From positions 1-64,000 of the forward strand of contig JAEQBH010002444.1 of NCBI GenBank assembly GCA_016808115.1: DNA of 64,000 nt, written 5' to 3'. Below are positions 33,561-45,136 of the stretch, piece by piece (position 1 is the stretch's first letter; every line of letters starts with the position of its first letter). Origin of the DNA: Tetrastigma voinierianum. Lineage: Eukaryota > Streptophyta > Magnoliopsida > Vitales > Vitaceae. Position numbers and translations under genes: made by a program. The notes under the pieces are model-generated. The model made no database searches and was not told the origin of the DNA. It saw only the letters and a list, made by a program, of their open reading frames with translations.

Positions 33561-34265
33561 AGGGAGGTGACATTTGATTATTCAGACGAAAGTAGACAAT
33601 CTTCTAGCAACAGAGTTTATAAGGGAGGTGAAGTATCCTGAATGGCTAGCCAATGTGGTAGTGGTACCAAAAAAGGGTGGTAAGTGGCACATGTGTGTAG
33701 ACTACACTAATCTCAATGAAGCATTTCCCAAGGACAGCTTCCCCTTACCATAGATAGATTAGATTGTGGACACAACAACCGAGCATGGCATTCTATCGTT
33801 TCTGGATGACTTCTCCGTATATCACTAGATTCCTATTCACTCGCCTGACGTGGAGAAAACAACCTTCATCATACCCCACGGATTGTACTACTACAACGTC
33901 ATGTCGTTTAGCTAAAAAAATGCAGGGGTAACTTACAAAGGATGGTGACTAGGTATTGGGCCTGATGGAAGTGGAAATCTATGGAGTTTATATCGATGAT
34001 AATAACGCAAAATCGAAGAAACGCCCCGTGCCTGATGCGTTTGCGAGGAAACCTTGAGCAGTTGTGAAGACAAGACATTAAACTTAACCCTTTGAGATCA
34101 CTTTCGGTCGGCTCGAATGAGGTCTGGGGTTTTATGGTAACATAGGGGGATAGAGACTAATCGAGTCATTTCGAGGCCGTAATGAGTCCGAGCCCATACA
34201 GAAAGAGTGCAAGCCAGCGATTCATATCTCGATTCACGTGTTGTCTACAGTTTCCGCGATTGTAT
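33561..34265 (+). pseudogene. Tat-like reverse transcriptase, first part
   Basis: FIREVKYPEWLANVVVVPKK starts near 33610, then KWHMCVDYTNLNEAFPKDSF near 33680-33740 and HGILSFLDDFSVYH near 33786-33827. A large deletion and frameshifts follow MSFS-KNAGVTY (33900-33940). The polymerase motif survives as VYIDDNNAKSKK with YIDD at 33989-34000. KLNPLRS and a GIETN piece continue the thumb region to the insertion point at 34265. Both metal-binding aspartates are encoded, but stops break the chain. Confidence 0.85.
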
Positions 34266-36923
34266 TGATTTATGTTATTTTACTATCTTTTCATCCTTGA
34301 GTCCTAACACTTAGGACTCTTTCAAAATCGACACTTTGCATAAAAGGGGCTCTGCCCAGCCACACACCATATATCAGCTTTGTGTTCTCAAACACAGTCA
34401 ACTCCACTTGGGTAATCGCCTAGAAAACGTAATTAGAAACTAAACTCGGGTCTAGAAAACATATATATACATATATTATCTTGAGAGTATCATCCTCAAT
34501 ACTTAAGACTATACACCCACATGATCAAAATAATATTTACACAAAATCCCAGAAACTTTCTACAAAGTGTCCCAAACTAACCCTGGCTTGAATATCTGAT
34601 GATACATATTCGATATGAGCTTGTCCAAAATATCTGATGTGAACCTCCACAACACTAGATGTTCTCGAAATGTATGCTTGACCACCGGCATGCTAAGGCT
34701 GGCACAATTCTGACCTCCAAAACCTTGTAATTGAACTCTTGAGTCATGCACGATAGTCCGTACGCATCTAAGGTGGAGGAATAATGGGGTGAGTTCGACA
34801 ACTGATGGTAGATCCCGTAACAAGCCATGCTTATAAAAAACATTTCAAAATACAAATAATTCAACACATCTCTCAAAACATGAGCATTTTTAATTAATAG
34901 GTTGATGTAGGAAACAAATGGATGCGAAATACTACATACATCTCGGCCTCGTGGGTGACTCTTTGGGACTTTCACCCAGGGACTAGCCAGAGCATCCCGA
35001 ACAACGATAAATTGTTGGGACTTTACCGAGGATATGCCCACATCCTGTATAACGACAAATTCTTTGGGACTTACCATCCGAGGGGATATGCCCACATCTC
35101 ATATGTCTGTGACCTTTGCGGGACCACAGTAGGGGACTGATCATAGTCCGTGTCCACTACATCAATCAGGAACTCTCTACAGTCCCATACCCATGTCATG
35201 CTTTAAAACAATTTCTAAGCATTCACCCACATGGATATTTAAAACATCATGTACGATTAATTCAAAGAATTCCACTCATTCTAAGCATTCATACCTGTCA
35301 TTAAAATCTATGTTAAATGATGAATGAGGAATTTCGTGAACCATGATATAGCGGGGAAGGTTACAAGATTTACTACCTTCTTAGTTCAAAATCCTGATCG
35401 AGGAAGTCGAATAGGGCTGCTATCCATGGATCTATGATTAACAGTCATAAGATTTCTTAGCCTCGAAACAATCCAGAGTTACATAAGTACCCAATTGGTT
35501 ATTACTACTTCTACTAGCATCACACATATTCTTATGCCTACCAACATAAACCTTGATCCTTGAGCACCCTCTTTACTTATTAATATCAACATTTAACACC
35601 CTTATTAGGGTAACCTGAGCAACACACACAACACTTGTGCCCATTGTTGATATCAGGAGCCACTTTTTTCTTTTTCTTAACTACCATTTGACCAGCCATA
35701 CATGTTTTTTGATCACTATGGTCTTCTAACCAAAGGATTCCCCTGTCTTAGCTTTCCATATCCTCTTAAATCAGGTCATTCGGACATGAGAATCAGAGTT
35801 ATGGTTTTACCCTACGAGCCTCCAGAGGCTATTTCTTGACACCAGAATGCGTGTCCTCACTTCACCCTTACTTTGTGAAGTGTGGGAACAAATGAGCATA
35901 ATTTTGGCCATACTTCTTCATGAGATTCACCTTTATGTGGCTACTTTGAGAAGGATTTTGAATAACTCCATTTGGATCAATATAACTCAACTTATGACTA
36001 AAAAACAAGAGCGCTCCCGAGCGAGGGACGAATGCGTACGACTCAACCTCAAATTCAAGGGCCTTATGGTAGGGTTTAGTTCTTGGTTACTTCTGGACAT
36101 TCGAAGGGCTAGGTCTTGGGCTTCTTCTCCAACTGGAATCATCCAGTTCAGAGTTCTTTAGACCAACTTATGGCCAAAACACTGTCATGGGGTCAAGGGA
36201 AAAGGCTGGGCCTTCTCGCCAGACACACACTACCATCTTCACAAGGCGGTCTTTTACAATTTGAGGTTCCACCAAACACACCTTTCATCAAATCTAGAAA
36301 GGTTAGGGATGTAATCCCAACAAAACCCAGTATAACGAAGTCATAGAAATATAATAAGGCCTCGAGATCGTATTTTCACATGGCTTAGTGAACTTTTTCC
36401 ACAGCTTGAAGCTTTCCTGCTAAGCCTTTCTCCTCCTTCTCTCTAGCTTCTCTCTAGGAACTCTCTCTCACTGCAAATTTCCAGAATTTTCCTTCCCTAG
36501 CAAGTTGGTCTAGCATCCAAAACGAGAGGTGGTTTTGCTTGGCACTTATGAGCCTCTTCTCATACACTGCCGTAGTATGAATCTCTACCATGCATATATG
36601 AAGTGTCATGCCTCATGATGCCACATAACAGCTCACAAAGGATATTACACTTTAGTCCCTCTCCACTAACAAGTTTTCAAAGTGGTCAGCTAGGAACCTC
36701 TTAATTTCAAACCTAACAAAACCACTAAACTTACCTAATTGCATAATTGACCCACATGCCATAAAAATGCAATCTAACACACTTTACTAATCCTCTAATA
36801 AAACCAACCATTAAGATGGCTAATCTTAATCACAATTTAAAATATCATAGGGCATAAGTTGCATTTGCTCCCCAAAAATCCTTACTTGAATATAACAAAA
36901 CATATACCAGGTGTTACACGTAT
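34261..36923 (-). mobile_element. 2.65 kb solo LTR in the Tat-like pol gene (34266-36918)
   Basis: On the plus strand it runs from TGATTTATG (34266) to GGTGTTACA (36918); read on the minus strand it starts TGTAACACCTGG. Flanking 5-mers TGTAT (34261-34265) and CGTAT (36919-36923) differ only by C/T at a CpG, so they are a plausible decayed target duplication. Pol similarity stops at one side and resumes on the other. A minus-strand purine-rich tract lies near 36420-36480, as in the other TGTAACACC-type LTRs here. No gag or pol motif is inside; open stretches at 34560-35095 and 35847-36346 lack domains. Confidence 0.75.
34940..35130. repeat. degenerate tandem repeat in the 2.65 kb solo LTR
   Basis: Two to three units of about 60 bp share AACGACAAATT, TTGGGACTTACC and GAGGATATGCCCACATC. 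Confidence 0.65.
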
Positions 36924-37756
36924 CATTTGAAGTTGTTCTTTGCCACCCTAAAAGGAACCCAGCAAGTTGGCTGGAATTAAGATTGTGACTAGGCACTTGT
37001 AGCAATCAAGCAATATCTCACTAAACCACCGATTCTGGCTAGCCCCGAGATAGGTGAGACGCTCTATCTTTACATAGTTGTTTTTGACGTATTAGTAAGT
37101 GCAGCTTTATTCAAAGAAGACGAACACCGAAAGAAAAGACCCATATTCTTTATAAGAAAGTCCACTGTCTAGGCGGAAGCCAGTATAAAGGTCTCAAGCC
37201 GAGGCGGCCACTAGCCTCAAGGTAGCTACTAAAAGTCAAGCCCCTACTTCTAAGGCACACATCATTATATACGATCTCATAAGGAGCCTTTATCGCAAAG
37301 CCCGAATCTCATCGGGGCGGATGGCTCGGTGGGTGGTTGAGATAAGTGAGTTTGATATCAATAAACCCGGGTCGAGTGGAAGAGCTAAGTAGTGGCTGAC
37401 TTTTGTAGTGAAGGTTCTTCTGCGGGAATTGAAGTTCTGTGGCTGCATTTAGTGGATCTTGAATGTGGATGGCACTTCGGGATAGACGGGAGCCGGATTA
37501 GGGCTACAACTTGAAGCCCTAACCAGGGAAGTAATAGAACAAGCCATATGTTTGGATTTCCCCGCTTCTAACAATGAAGCCGAGCTCGACCTCGCAATCT
37601 TCGTATCCTTAGAAAAGATCATCATAAGAAGTGAATCTCAATTGGTGATAGGGCAGGTCAACAATGAATATGAGACAAGTCAACCTGCGTTTGGGAAGCT
37701 TCACAGCTTGATAGCTGGAGCATGTCCCGAGAAATTCTAACGGAAAGGTAGACGCT
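36924..37756 (+). pseudogene. Tat-like RT end and RNase H
   Basis: FFATLKGTQQVGWN near 36945-36990, then IKQYLTKPPILASPEIGETL (37008-37068) and VLVSAALFKEDEHRKKRPIF (37095-37155) are the RT-RNase H connection. WVVEISEFDINKPGSSGRAK near 37330-37392 ends the first RNase H. The following segment (LNVDGTSG near 37458 and FPASNNEAEL near 37555-37587) starts a second RNase H-like block, a known trait of the Tat/Ogre group. Several stops and frame changes are present. Confidence 0.8.
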
Positions 37757-39090
37757 TTGGCAGTCATAGTCGCGTCCCTACCAATAAAAGAAACAATACT
37801 CCTCCTCGTGAACTACCCTCCAGAATCGTCGATCATTGACAGTCGGGTGAATGAAATAGATGAGACGGGTCCTTCTTGGATGACTCCAATAGTCCGCTAT
37901 TTGAGTTCGGGGGAGCTTTCGAACAACAAAGCCGAAGCCCACAAGATCCAAGTCCAGGCAGCTCGGTTCTCCCTTGTTAACAATCAGCTATATAAGCGAT
38001 CCCTGGGCGGGCCCTATCTTAAATGCCTTACTCATTAGCGAGGGCCGATCTGAGTGCAAAACCGTGATGGAATATGCGAGAAACCATCCGAGGCGGTGAG
38101 ACGGCATAAATCATGCCCGGCTATATTGGCCCGACCATGTATGCGGATGCGCCACCCATGTTAAAGTGGCCAATTTTGCAGTAATAGGCCAGTCTCAAGC
38201 TCCGACCCGAGAATTGCAACCATATGAAGCCCTCGCGCTTTCGCTCGTGGGGGTATTGATATGGATTAGGCCATTGCCTCTTTGTCAGAGCTTAGAAAAT
38301 TGATGTCTTTGGTTGCCAGGTGCTAACTCAAATTGATAACGGCTTGGCGAAGCAACCGCATCCATCAAAGGCGAAGAGTCGTTTGAATTGTTTGGAAAGA
38401 CATTTGTGTGCGAGGTTGAAATACCCGATCAAATTGCCAACCAACAATAGGCCACAATTTGATAGCACGGTATCTGAGAATTTGATAGATTAAGTCAAAA
38501 ACACAATACTTTCGACTGCGGTACCCCTGAGCCGCGACCATGTGGAAGCATCTAATAAGACTTTCTTGTCAACCCTTAAAAAACGCCTACATTCGGCCAA
38601 AGGAAAGTGGGTAGAGGAACTACCAGGAGTTATGTTTCTCAGTACGATCTGAAGTGCGGGAATTTACATTTTCCCTTACATGAGGATGGAGGCTATCATC
38701 CCCACTTGAAATGGGATGCCCACCCATTCAGACATAAATTTACGAGGAAGCAAATCTGGAAGCTATAACGAACCTAGACATAGGCGAACTTGAGGAAGCG
38801 GTGCAATTTGCATAGCATCATACCAGCAGATGCTAGCAAACCTACACAATCAGCGTGTGAAGTCGAGTACATTCAAAGCCAGTGAATTAGTCTTAAGAGG
38901 TTTTTTGAAAGCAAGTCAACTTGACGAGAAAGTTCAGGCAATTGGGAAGGACCATACATGGTGGTAGAGAGGCGATCGGTCTGTATCATTAAAGCAAACC
39001 CAGGGCCAGGACTATTAGGAAACACTACCGATGATGTATTCTCGAGAGGATATTACTATCAAGCCAAGGTGTGCTTTACACATTCATAGT
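37757..39090 (+). pseudogene. Tat-like integrase remnant
   Basis: The open stretch 37757-38038 contains PIVRYLSSGELSNNKAEAHK and ARFSLVNNQLYKRSLGGPYL, the conserved lead-in to gypsy integrase. The zinc-finger region follows after a stop (RNHPRR, YWPDHVCGCATHVKVANFA at 38080-38185) with damaged cysteines. Core traces are weak; KKRLHSAKGKWVEELPGV near 38580-38630 and ANPGPG plus a final YYYQAK piece near 38995-39070 mark the C-terminal part. Function is lost through many stops. Confidence 0.7.
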
Positions 39091-39267
39091 CGAAGGTGAT
39101 CGGGTCTTATGCGTTGACGAAGCGAAGCGGGGTAACATTCCCGAATGTGGAGCATACATGCATCTTAAGAATCTTACACGATAATTTTCTCGGAGGATAA
39201 TACCATCAATAAAGATTATTCCTTTTTACACATTTCATCACCAAAACCCACAAATTATTGCTTCATA

Positions 39268-39836
39268 AAGTCGGATATAGTTGTTGTCTATTTTGACATA
39301 TTAAAAAACCATATATGGTTGATGTCTATAACTGGTACATAAAGTCCATATATGTGGTTTCATTTATTATCCCTTAGCATATTTAACAATCAGATATGGT
39401 TGATGTCTTCTTTGAGCCTTAAAAGTCTAGATATGGTTTTGTCATCTTGGCATATCTAAAGTCGGATAATAGTTGATGTCTATTGGTATAAGAAATCCAA
39501 ATATGGTTTGGTAATGCTGTTGGTACATAAAAGAGTCTAGATATGGTTGATATCCTACATTGCACTTAAAATCCAGATATAGTTGATGTCTATTTTAGTA
39601 CACGAAGATCGAATATGGTTGTGTGTATCCAGCACATATCTAAAAGTCCGGATATGGTTGATGCTAGCTCACGAATCCGATCTTAGTTGATATCCTATGG
39701 TATAAAAAAAAGTCCAAATATAGATATTATCCCCTCTTGGCATATTTAACGGTCGAATATAGTTGATATGCTGGCACATTGCATAAAAATACAGACATAG
39801 GTTATTATCACCTTTGGCATTTTCAAAATAAAAGGA
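39268..39836. repeat. tandem array of about 15 units of about 38 bp after Tat-like pol
   Basis: Units follow the pattern ATATGGTTGATGTCTATTTT, then GGTACATAAAAGTCCAG, with decay. Array length of about 570 bp over about 15 units gives an average near 38 bp. It lies between integrase and the antisense region, where Tat/Ogre elements are known to carry variable tandem repeats. Confidence 0.85.
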
Positions 39837-39899
39837 AAATGGGAGCGAGGGCATAGTTGCCCTGCAGTAGGTTTTCATTGTAAAACAATGACTCAATTC

Positions 39900-40600
39900 A
39901 ATGAGCTAAAAGCGTAAGGATTACAGGGATGTGTATTAGGGTGGCAAGCGGCGCACCTTAAAATCTCTAGAAACATTGAAAACTAATACAAGAAAGAGGT
40001 TGTCTGCTCTGACCATACCCTCAGCGGATCCTTACGCCATTTCAATGCGGTGAACCTCATGACCTTACCTGATGGATGATGGGGTGCAGGGGACACCCCA
40101 TGAATTCCGTAAAAGCTGGGAGGAAGTGGGTTGTCGGGTGTGCCATCTGGAATCCTCAATTACAGATCTGTTGATCTGTGTTTATGAACCACCACGACAT
40201 CCGTGGCCATATCTTGAAAATTTGTTCCAAAGCTTTGATGATGCAGCACCACCTTAGCTTCTTTGTCCTTGCCCTCTAAGAATGGAGAAACGACACTTCA
40301 TCTGCAGATGTCAGGATTCTAATGCAGGCGGCGATCACCTGAGCACCAATTGGGCAACCTCGCCTCTAGGCCCTCGCGCTCGTCTTCCAGCAAGCGATCG
40401 CCCAAGGCATCTGCGTCTAACTAGATCATCCTGCCATAACAGTAGCCTTGCCCACATATGCACTTGACAGAGCCACCCTAAACTCTAGCTGGCCTCGTCC
40501 TTCTCTTTCTTCTTGCTCAATCTTCTTGCTTTAACGAGCTGCTTGCTGATACTGCGTTAGACTCTGGTAATGGCGATCGAGGCTGATGCTTGAAATGAGT
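39900..40600. other. 3' part of the Tat-like element, no recognised feature
   Basis: Short plus-strand open stretches (40072-40257, 40282-40467) carry no motif. The region sits between the tandem array and the antisense open stretches. Confidence 0.4.
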
Positions 40601-40649
40601 TGAAGGATTGAAGTAAGGCGCGTCTCTACGTATCTAATGGGGTGAAAGT

Positions 40650-42976
40650 TCTATCTTTGGTGAACCGCTATTATTAGGATGGTGCAGTCATGGCACATAG
40701 AGAGAAGCTCTGATGAGATTTGAGCACGAGCCCCAGCAGCAGTGAGAGCATGTGCCACCGGTTCAGGTTGATCGGTAAAGTCATGGTTGGGATTGAACAT
40801 CGTCTCGTCCTGGCCGGAAAGCCTCCTTACTCGAAGTGAGCGAAGGGACCAGAATGAAATATTTGTTCTCTTTGGAGCCACTACCCAGTGCCTGAGTAAT
40901 TAGGATAGAGAGATTCAGAGCATGCAATGAATGCTCACTTTGGTTAAAGGGGCTCGGTGATGGACAATCTTACGAGCACCCTCTAAACTAAGGCAGCCAT
41001 GCAATCAGATAATGATCTCTCGCGAGGAGGAACGTACGTCTTCGGTAGCACTGATGAGGCGCCTGCTAGGAGCGGTATTTACGGACTTGGCGGGGAGTAG
41101 CGGAGCGACGGCTGTCTGAAGGGGACCTCGCCCAATTTAGATCAACACTGGGACCCCAGTGAGATCCTTCTTGTTTTGGCACTTTCGGCGGGTGCAACTG
41201 AAACCAGCTAATCATCGGGTGGCTCGATCGGGAGTCCCATTGGGATTGTTGCCAGGTCAGCTATGACCTCCCCATTGGGATGATCTGAAATTTGCTTTGG
41301 ACAGCTTCCCGTCGGGTATAGGGAAGGGCTCGTCCTCCAAGTCCCACATCCATTTCGCATCGTGCACAGAAAGCCAGTAGTAAAGGTAGACATTTCTCCT
41401 TCCTCGGACTCCTTTACCGTGTGCCGCCCGATCCATGAGCCTTCCAACTGAATGTGAGTGCACAGTTTGTCAGTTCCTCTTCTATCTCATTCTTCTTTTC
41501 GACGGAGGTGGCCTGGGGACATTAGGTTGCCTGGTCCAGATTTGAGTGGGCCCTGTAGCGACCTCAGTTGGATCTTCATGAGCTGATGACTACTGAAGAG
41601 CTGCAGGATGAGACTTGCAAGGTGGTAGGGCGAGTGCTCTCCTCGATGAGCTGTGGGAAACAATGGAATGACGGGGGATGATGTGGGAAATACGCCCGTG
41701 GTGGCCAAGCTCTAAATTCTCACCATTGATTGAAACTCATGATTAAGCTCTTTGCCTTTACTATCTCTAGTGGCCACTTGGTCATTTCTCTCAGTCCGAC
41801 CGCTTTATACATCCGTTGCAGCCCCATTACAGAAGCCTGCATATAAAGCTTGCACGAATAACACCTAGTAAAGCAGTAACATGTCCAATATGAATCATCT
41901 CGCGGGACATAGGCTGCGATTGAACTCCTTATAGCTAGAAATACGAGATTGATTACATGAACGGAAGCGCCCGAGGCCGCGTCTCGGTACCACGGACCCT
42001 AGCAGCTTGACGCCACTTTCCCATTTTGGGGAGTTGGGAGCACAGTTTGCAGTGCTTGCGGCGCGGTGACATGGACGGTGGCCACCGTCTCTGGCCGGCG
42101 TATCGACAAAGCATATCACGTGAAATATCCGGTCGACCAGAGTTAAGAACACTTTATAACACAGCCAAATTGACTGAGCATTCGGATGAATAATGCATGA
42201 AGGCGAAAGGTGACATGTAAAAGCTGCCGCTGTGACGAAATTTGAAGCGAAGTCGTTGCAAACTACTCTCGGGTAAAGTGAAGCGGGTGTTATCTGCATC
42301 CTATGATCAAAGCAAGTTGGCGTTTGACAATTCTAGCTAATCTCTGTCAGGACTGAAAGAGGACCTTGGTTCCTTTACTTAAACATAGAACCTATAGCGT
42401 ATGTGAAATAGAGTGAGTCATTGGACCCTTTACTGATCACTTGCTTGTTGGTGGAAGTCTCCTCTTGACTTCTCATCATTCTACAGGCAAATAAAGAACA
42501 AGGATCTCTTGTGACGATAAGCGAGACCGACACGAGGCGGGATCTCCCGAAACCGGTTGGGCAGCACCCTAAGAAGATAGGTATGTCTAAACACTCATGA
42601 GTTCCATACTTTAAGGACCTTAGCATTGATTGAAGAGCGCATTCAAAACAGCCATACAAATGGAAAAAAAAAAAAAAAAACCAACTAGGAGAGATATAAA
42701 ATGAATTACGGCTTGATGACTCCTTCACCAAAATCTCCCAGACTGATGGCAAGCACTCAAGAGTGTGAGACCGGGATAAAGTAAAATGATGAACCTTTGG
42801 TTGCAAACTGAGGATTTCTCTAGATCTCGGATGACGAGGCGGGAAGTGAGACATACGTTAGTTCCGTCTATGAAATCTAGTACATAGTCGAATTTTGTCG
42901 AATTAAAGAAGGTCGAGTTGCACATCTTGAGATAACGGGACAAATGAGAGGAGTTGACACGTGGCATGAAATACAT
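40650..42976 (-). pseudogene. possible antisense extra ORF of the Tat-like element, broken
   Basis: Minus-strand open stretches 42976-42725, 42854-42375, 42299-41895, 41708-41487, 41463-41208 and 40881-40651 succeed each other in the same direction. The third (134 codons) contains RVVCNDFASNFVTAAAFTCH and LSPSCIIHPNAQSIWLCYKV, which loosely resembles the pattern of extra proteins encoded in Tat-group elements between pol and 3' LTR, often on the opposite strand. The match is by general pattern, not by a catalytic motif, so the call is tentative. Frameshifts separate all pieces. The alternative is chance open frames in a less AT-rich segment. Confidence 0.35.
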
Positions 42977-43117
42977 GCCATGGCTTTGAGGAGGACACTT
43001 TGCGCTTGGGTGGAAGCCAAGAATTAATGCACTTATCTTGCATGAGAGGATAGTGGTGGGAAAGTAGGCATGAATGTAAACTGTGTGGGATGCAGTGTCA
43101 TGAGGAGAGAAAGAAGG

Positions 43118-43659
43118 TGTTACACCTGAATAGTATTCTCCACTAAAGCAATTTGTTCGGTGGGGGGAAAGAGAGAGAGAGGAGAAGAGAAAAAGGGAGA
43201 AAAAAGGAAAGGAGAAAGATAGGAAAAAGAAAAAAGAAAGAAGAAAGAAAATGGCGGAAAGGAAGAACCAGCGGTTCGTTTAACAAACGAGAGGAGTTGC
43301 AGCGTTGAGACGGATGCCGAGAGGTAGGGGTTCTCTCCTACACTAGTTAGTCTTTATTCGCGATGACCGCCTTGGTGGCAGAGTAGTGGGCTGGTTTAAG
43401 GAGCAATTTGATGATATCATTGTTTGGTGATGGGTTCAAGTGCAGTAACAGTTTCGAGCTATGTGTTCCCAGGCGATTATTGTCACTATCAGTTTGGAAG
43501 GATCTTAGTAGGATGATCTTGGTTGTGTGTTGTACATGTGTATTCTCTAAGTTGGAAGTTAATCCCGGTTTGTGTGTTATTGCTTATTGAATAACATGCG
43601 AGTTGTGTGAAAAATGTTGTTAATATATGCATGTATTTATATATTAGCGTGATGTACAG
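43118..43659 (+). repeat. first part of the chromovirus 5' LTR
   Basis: It begins TGTTACACCTG, like the TGTAACACC starts at 6437 and on the minus strand at 36918. A purine tract follows at 43164-43262. It ends at the Athila-like LTR at 43660. Together with 52530-54582 it would make an LTR of about 2.6 kb, similar to the solo LTR at 34266-36918. Confidence 0.5.
43164..43262. repeat. purine-rich low-complexity tract
   Basis: Almost pure A/G for about 100 bases (GAGAGAGAGGAGAAGAG and AAAGAAGAAAG words). Equivalent tracts occur at about 6785-6865 and, on the minus strand, 36420-36480, each 350-500 bases from a TGTAACACC-type LTR start. Confidence 0.85.
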
Positions 43660-45060
43660 TGTATGATTAGTACCCCGAAAGTGCTATTTTGAGTCTGACC
43701 CAAAATAGGTTTTGAGTGCTTTTAATTGCTAATCATATTATTAAATCGATTGACGTGTGTAAGTCCCTTTAGTACTCACGATTTGTTTGAGTTGTTTTTG
43801 GTAGTTTTGCGAGGTTTCGTAAAGCTTTACCATCATTTCCAAGCAGCATCGAGGTGGTGATATGTAGAGTTCGTATGGTTTGTTGTCAATTTCATAAGCT
43901 TGGATGAAGAAATAGCTAATTTGGAAGATGCATAATCTGTTTAGAGGAACGGAAAGAAAGTGGGGAAGGGAATGGCAATTTCGCAGACATAGCGAATTTT
44001 TCACAATGATAGCAAAAATTTTGCAATCATAGCGTAATTTTCGCAATCATAGCGAAATTTTCGCTATGATAGCGAAATTCCTATGCATAGCGAAACCATC
44101 TGCAACGTGTTTTTGTGATTCAAACGACTCCGTTTTGATTAATTCCTCTTTTGCCCTCAATGTAATCATATTATTTAGGATAGTTTGGTATTTTCGCATG
44201 TTTGTGGGGCTATATAAGCCATGTTATGAATATTTTGTAACTTAACTTTTCATGGAGCGGTTTCATTTGATACTGTTTGGTTCTCATTCTCTCTTCATAT
44301 CTCTTCTTTCCCTCCCATTTCTAAGAAACACTTAGAGCACACCCAGGGATGACTACTCAAGGATGTTATTTTAAGCCTCGAAAACCTTGAAGAGAGGAGG
44401 GTTGCTGGAGTTGGTTGATGTGGGTTTGCGGGTGTTCCCTACTGTTTTCTGGAAAGCTGAGTGCTAGCATTTGTGTTTCAAACTTTCAAAACTAGGTTTA
44501 AATGCTATTTAATGTATTTTCTTTGGGTAATACTTGCATGCTTTAGGTTAGTGTATTCTTGTGCTGAATGTGACATCCATTAGATGTCATTTACGAGACA
44601 CTGAAAGTAGGTTAAATGCTTTATTTTCAACTCACGGGAACACTAAATGCTCATTAAATGCTATGGTTCAAATAGGAATGTTACTAAAGGGGTTGGTTTT
44701 AAAGTTAAACAAGATCAGATTTTGGAAATGACTATATATCATTTGCTTACTAATGCGAAATAACTTGAGGACACCTCTGCAACCCCATCATACCGAACTA
44801 GTGACTGAAAACTTCAAGGTCTTTTTTTACATCTTATTTTAAAGCGCTTCGATTAGCTTAGTGACAACAACAACCACACTTTTATGCAAATCCGAAAATT
44901 CAAATGAAGCCTACTTGCATTTTGAATCATTATAAGTCATTTGTAAGACAAAAACCCGTCCCTTTGTGTTGATCTAGGCGCTATCTTTGCATTGGTGCGT
45001 TCTGCGGTAGAGCAGCACGGGCATAAATTTAGTTGATTCGGTACCCCCTCTCGTGGCGCA
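43660..45060 (+). repeat. 5' LTR of the plus-strand Athila-like element
   Basis: It starts TGTATGATTAGTACCCCG and ends CTCGTGGCGCA, 1401 bp. TATATAAG lies at 44211-44218. It is collinear with 51220-52529 (for example CCATTAGATGTCATTTACGA and AACTAGTGACT) and, more distantly, with 55600-57211. A palindromic 20-bp array lies upstream of the TATA box. Confidence 0.85.
43981..44096. repeat. six 20-bp units of a TAGCGAAATTTTCGCTA-type palindrome
   Basis: Units start near 43981, 44001, 44022, 44041, 44061 and 44081 (TCGCAATCATAGCGAAATTT type). AGCGAAATTTTCGCT is self-complementary. The array ends 115 bases before the TATA box. The solo LTR at 55600-57211 carries decayed units of the same word (about 55960-56225). 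Confidence 0.85.
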
Positions 45061-45095
45061 GATCAAAATGACGTGCTTGGGGATGGTGCGAACTA
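45061..45095 (+). other. decayed primer-binding site of the plus-strand Athila-like element
   Basis: GATCAAAATGACGTGC then TTGGGGATGGTGCGAAC matches, with substitutions, the ATCAAATGGCGCCGTTGCC then GGGGATGGC sequence that follows the LTR of the minus-strand element (62841-62868), the known Athila-type primer site. Confidence 0.7.
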
Positions 45096-45114
45096 CAGTG
45101 GAGTTGATAAGAGT

Positions 45115-45136
45115 ACTTGTAATCTTCATTACAAGT
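45115..45136 (+). ncRNA. conserved hairpin in the Athila-like leader
   Basis: Stem ACTTGTAAT and ATTACAAGT (9 bp) with loop CTTC, starting about 20-25 bases after the PBS. The minus-strand element has the same hairpin with one compensated base pair (62790-62811). It lies in the leader RNA, where packaging or dimerisation signals reside in retroelements; the function is inferred. Confidence 0.6.

Larger units (their letters stand above)
30339..43117 (+). mobile_element. Tat-like Ty3/gypsy retrotransposon, interrupted by later insertions
   Basis: The 5' LTR starts TGTGAGTACCG at 30344 after TAAAT. PBS, gag, protease, RT (with YIDD), RNase H and integrase follow in Ty3/gypsy order with the sequence style of the Tat/Ogre group. 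A minus-strand solo LTR interrupts RT/RNase H (34266-36918). After integrase come a tandem-repeat array and a region with minus-strand open stretches, both known for Tat-group elements between pol and 3' LTR. The chromovirus begins at about 43118; the 3' end of the Tat-like element is not in the window. All coding regions are broken. Confidence 0.8.

Noticed and set aside
41208..41463. Two overlapping minus-strand ORFs as independent genes
   Set aside because: They are in adjacent frames of the decayed Tat-like 3' region and are better seen as fragments of one broken frame or chance.
42662..42680. Poly-A run as the tail of a LINE or SINE
   Set aside because: It lies inside continuous Tat-like sequence, with no LINE RT, SINE promoter boxes or target duplication nearby.
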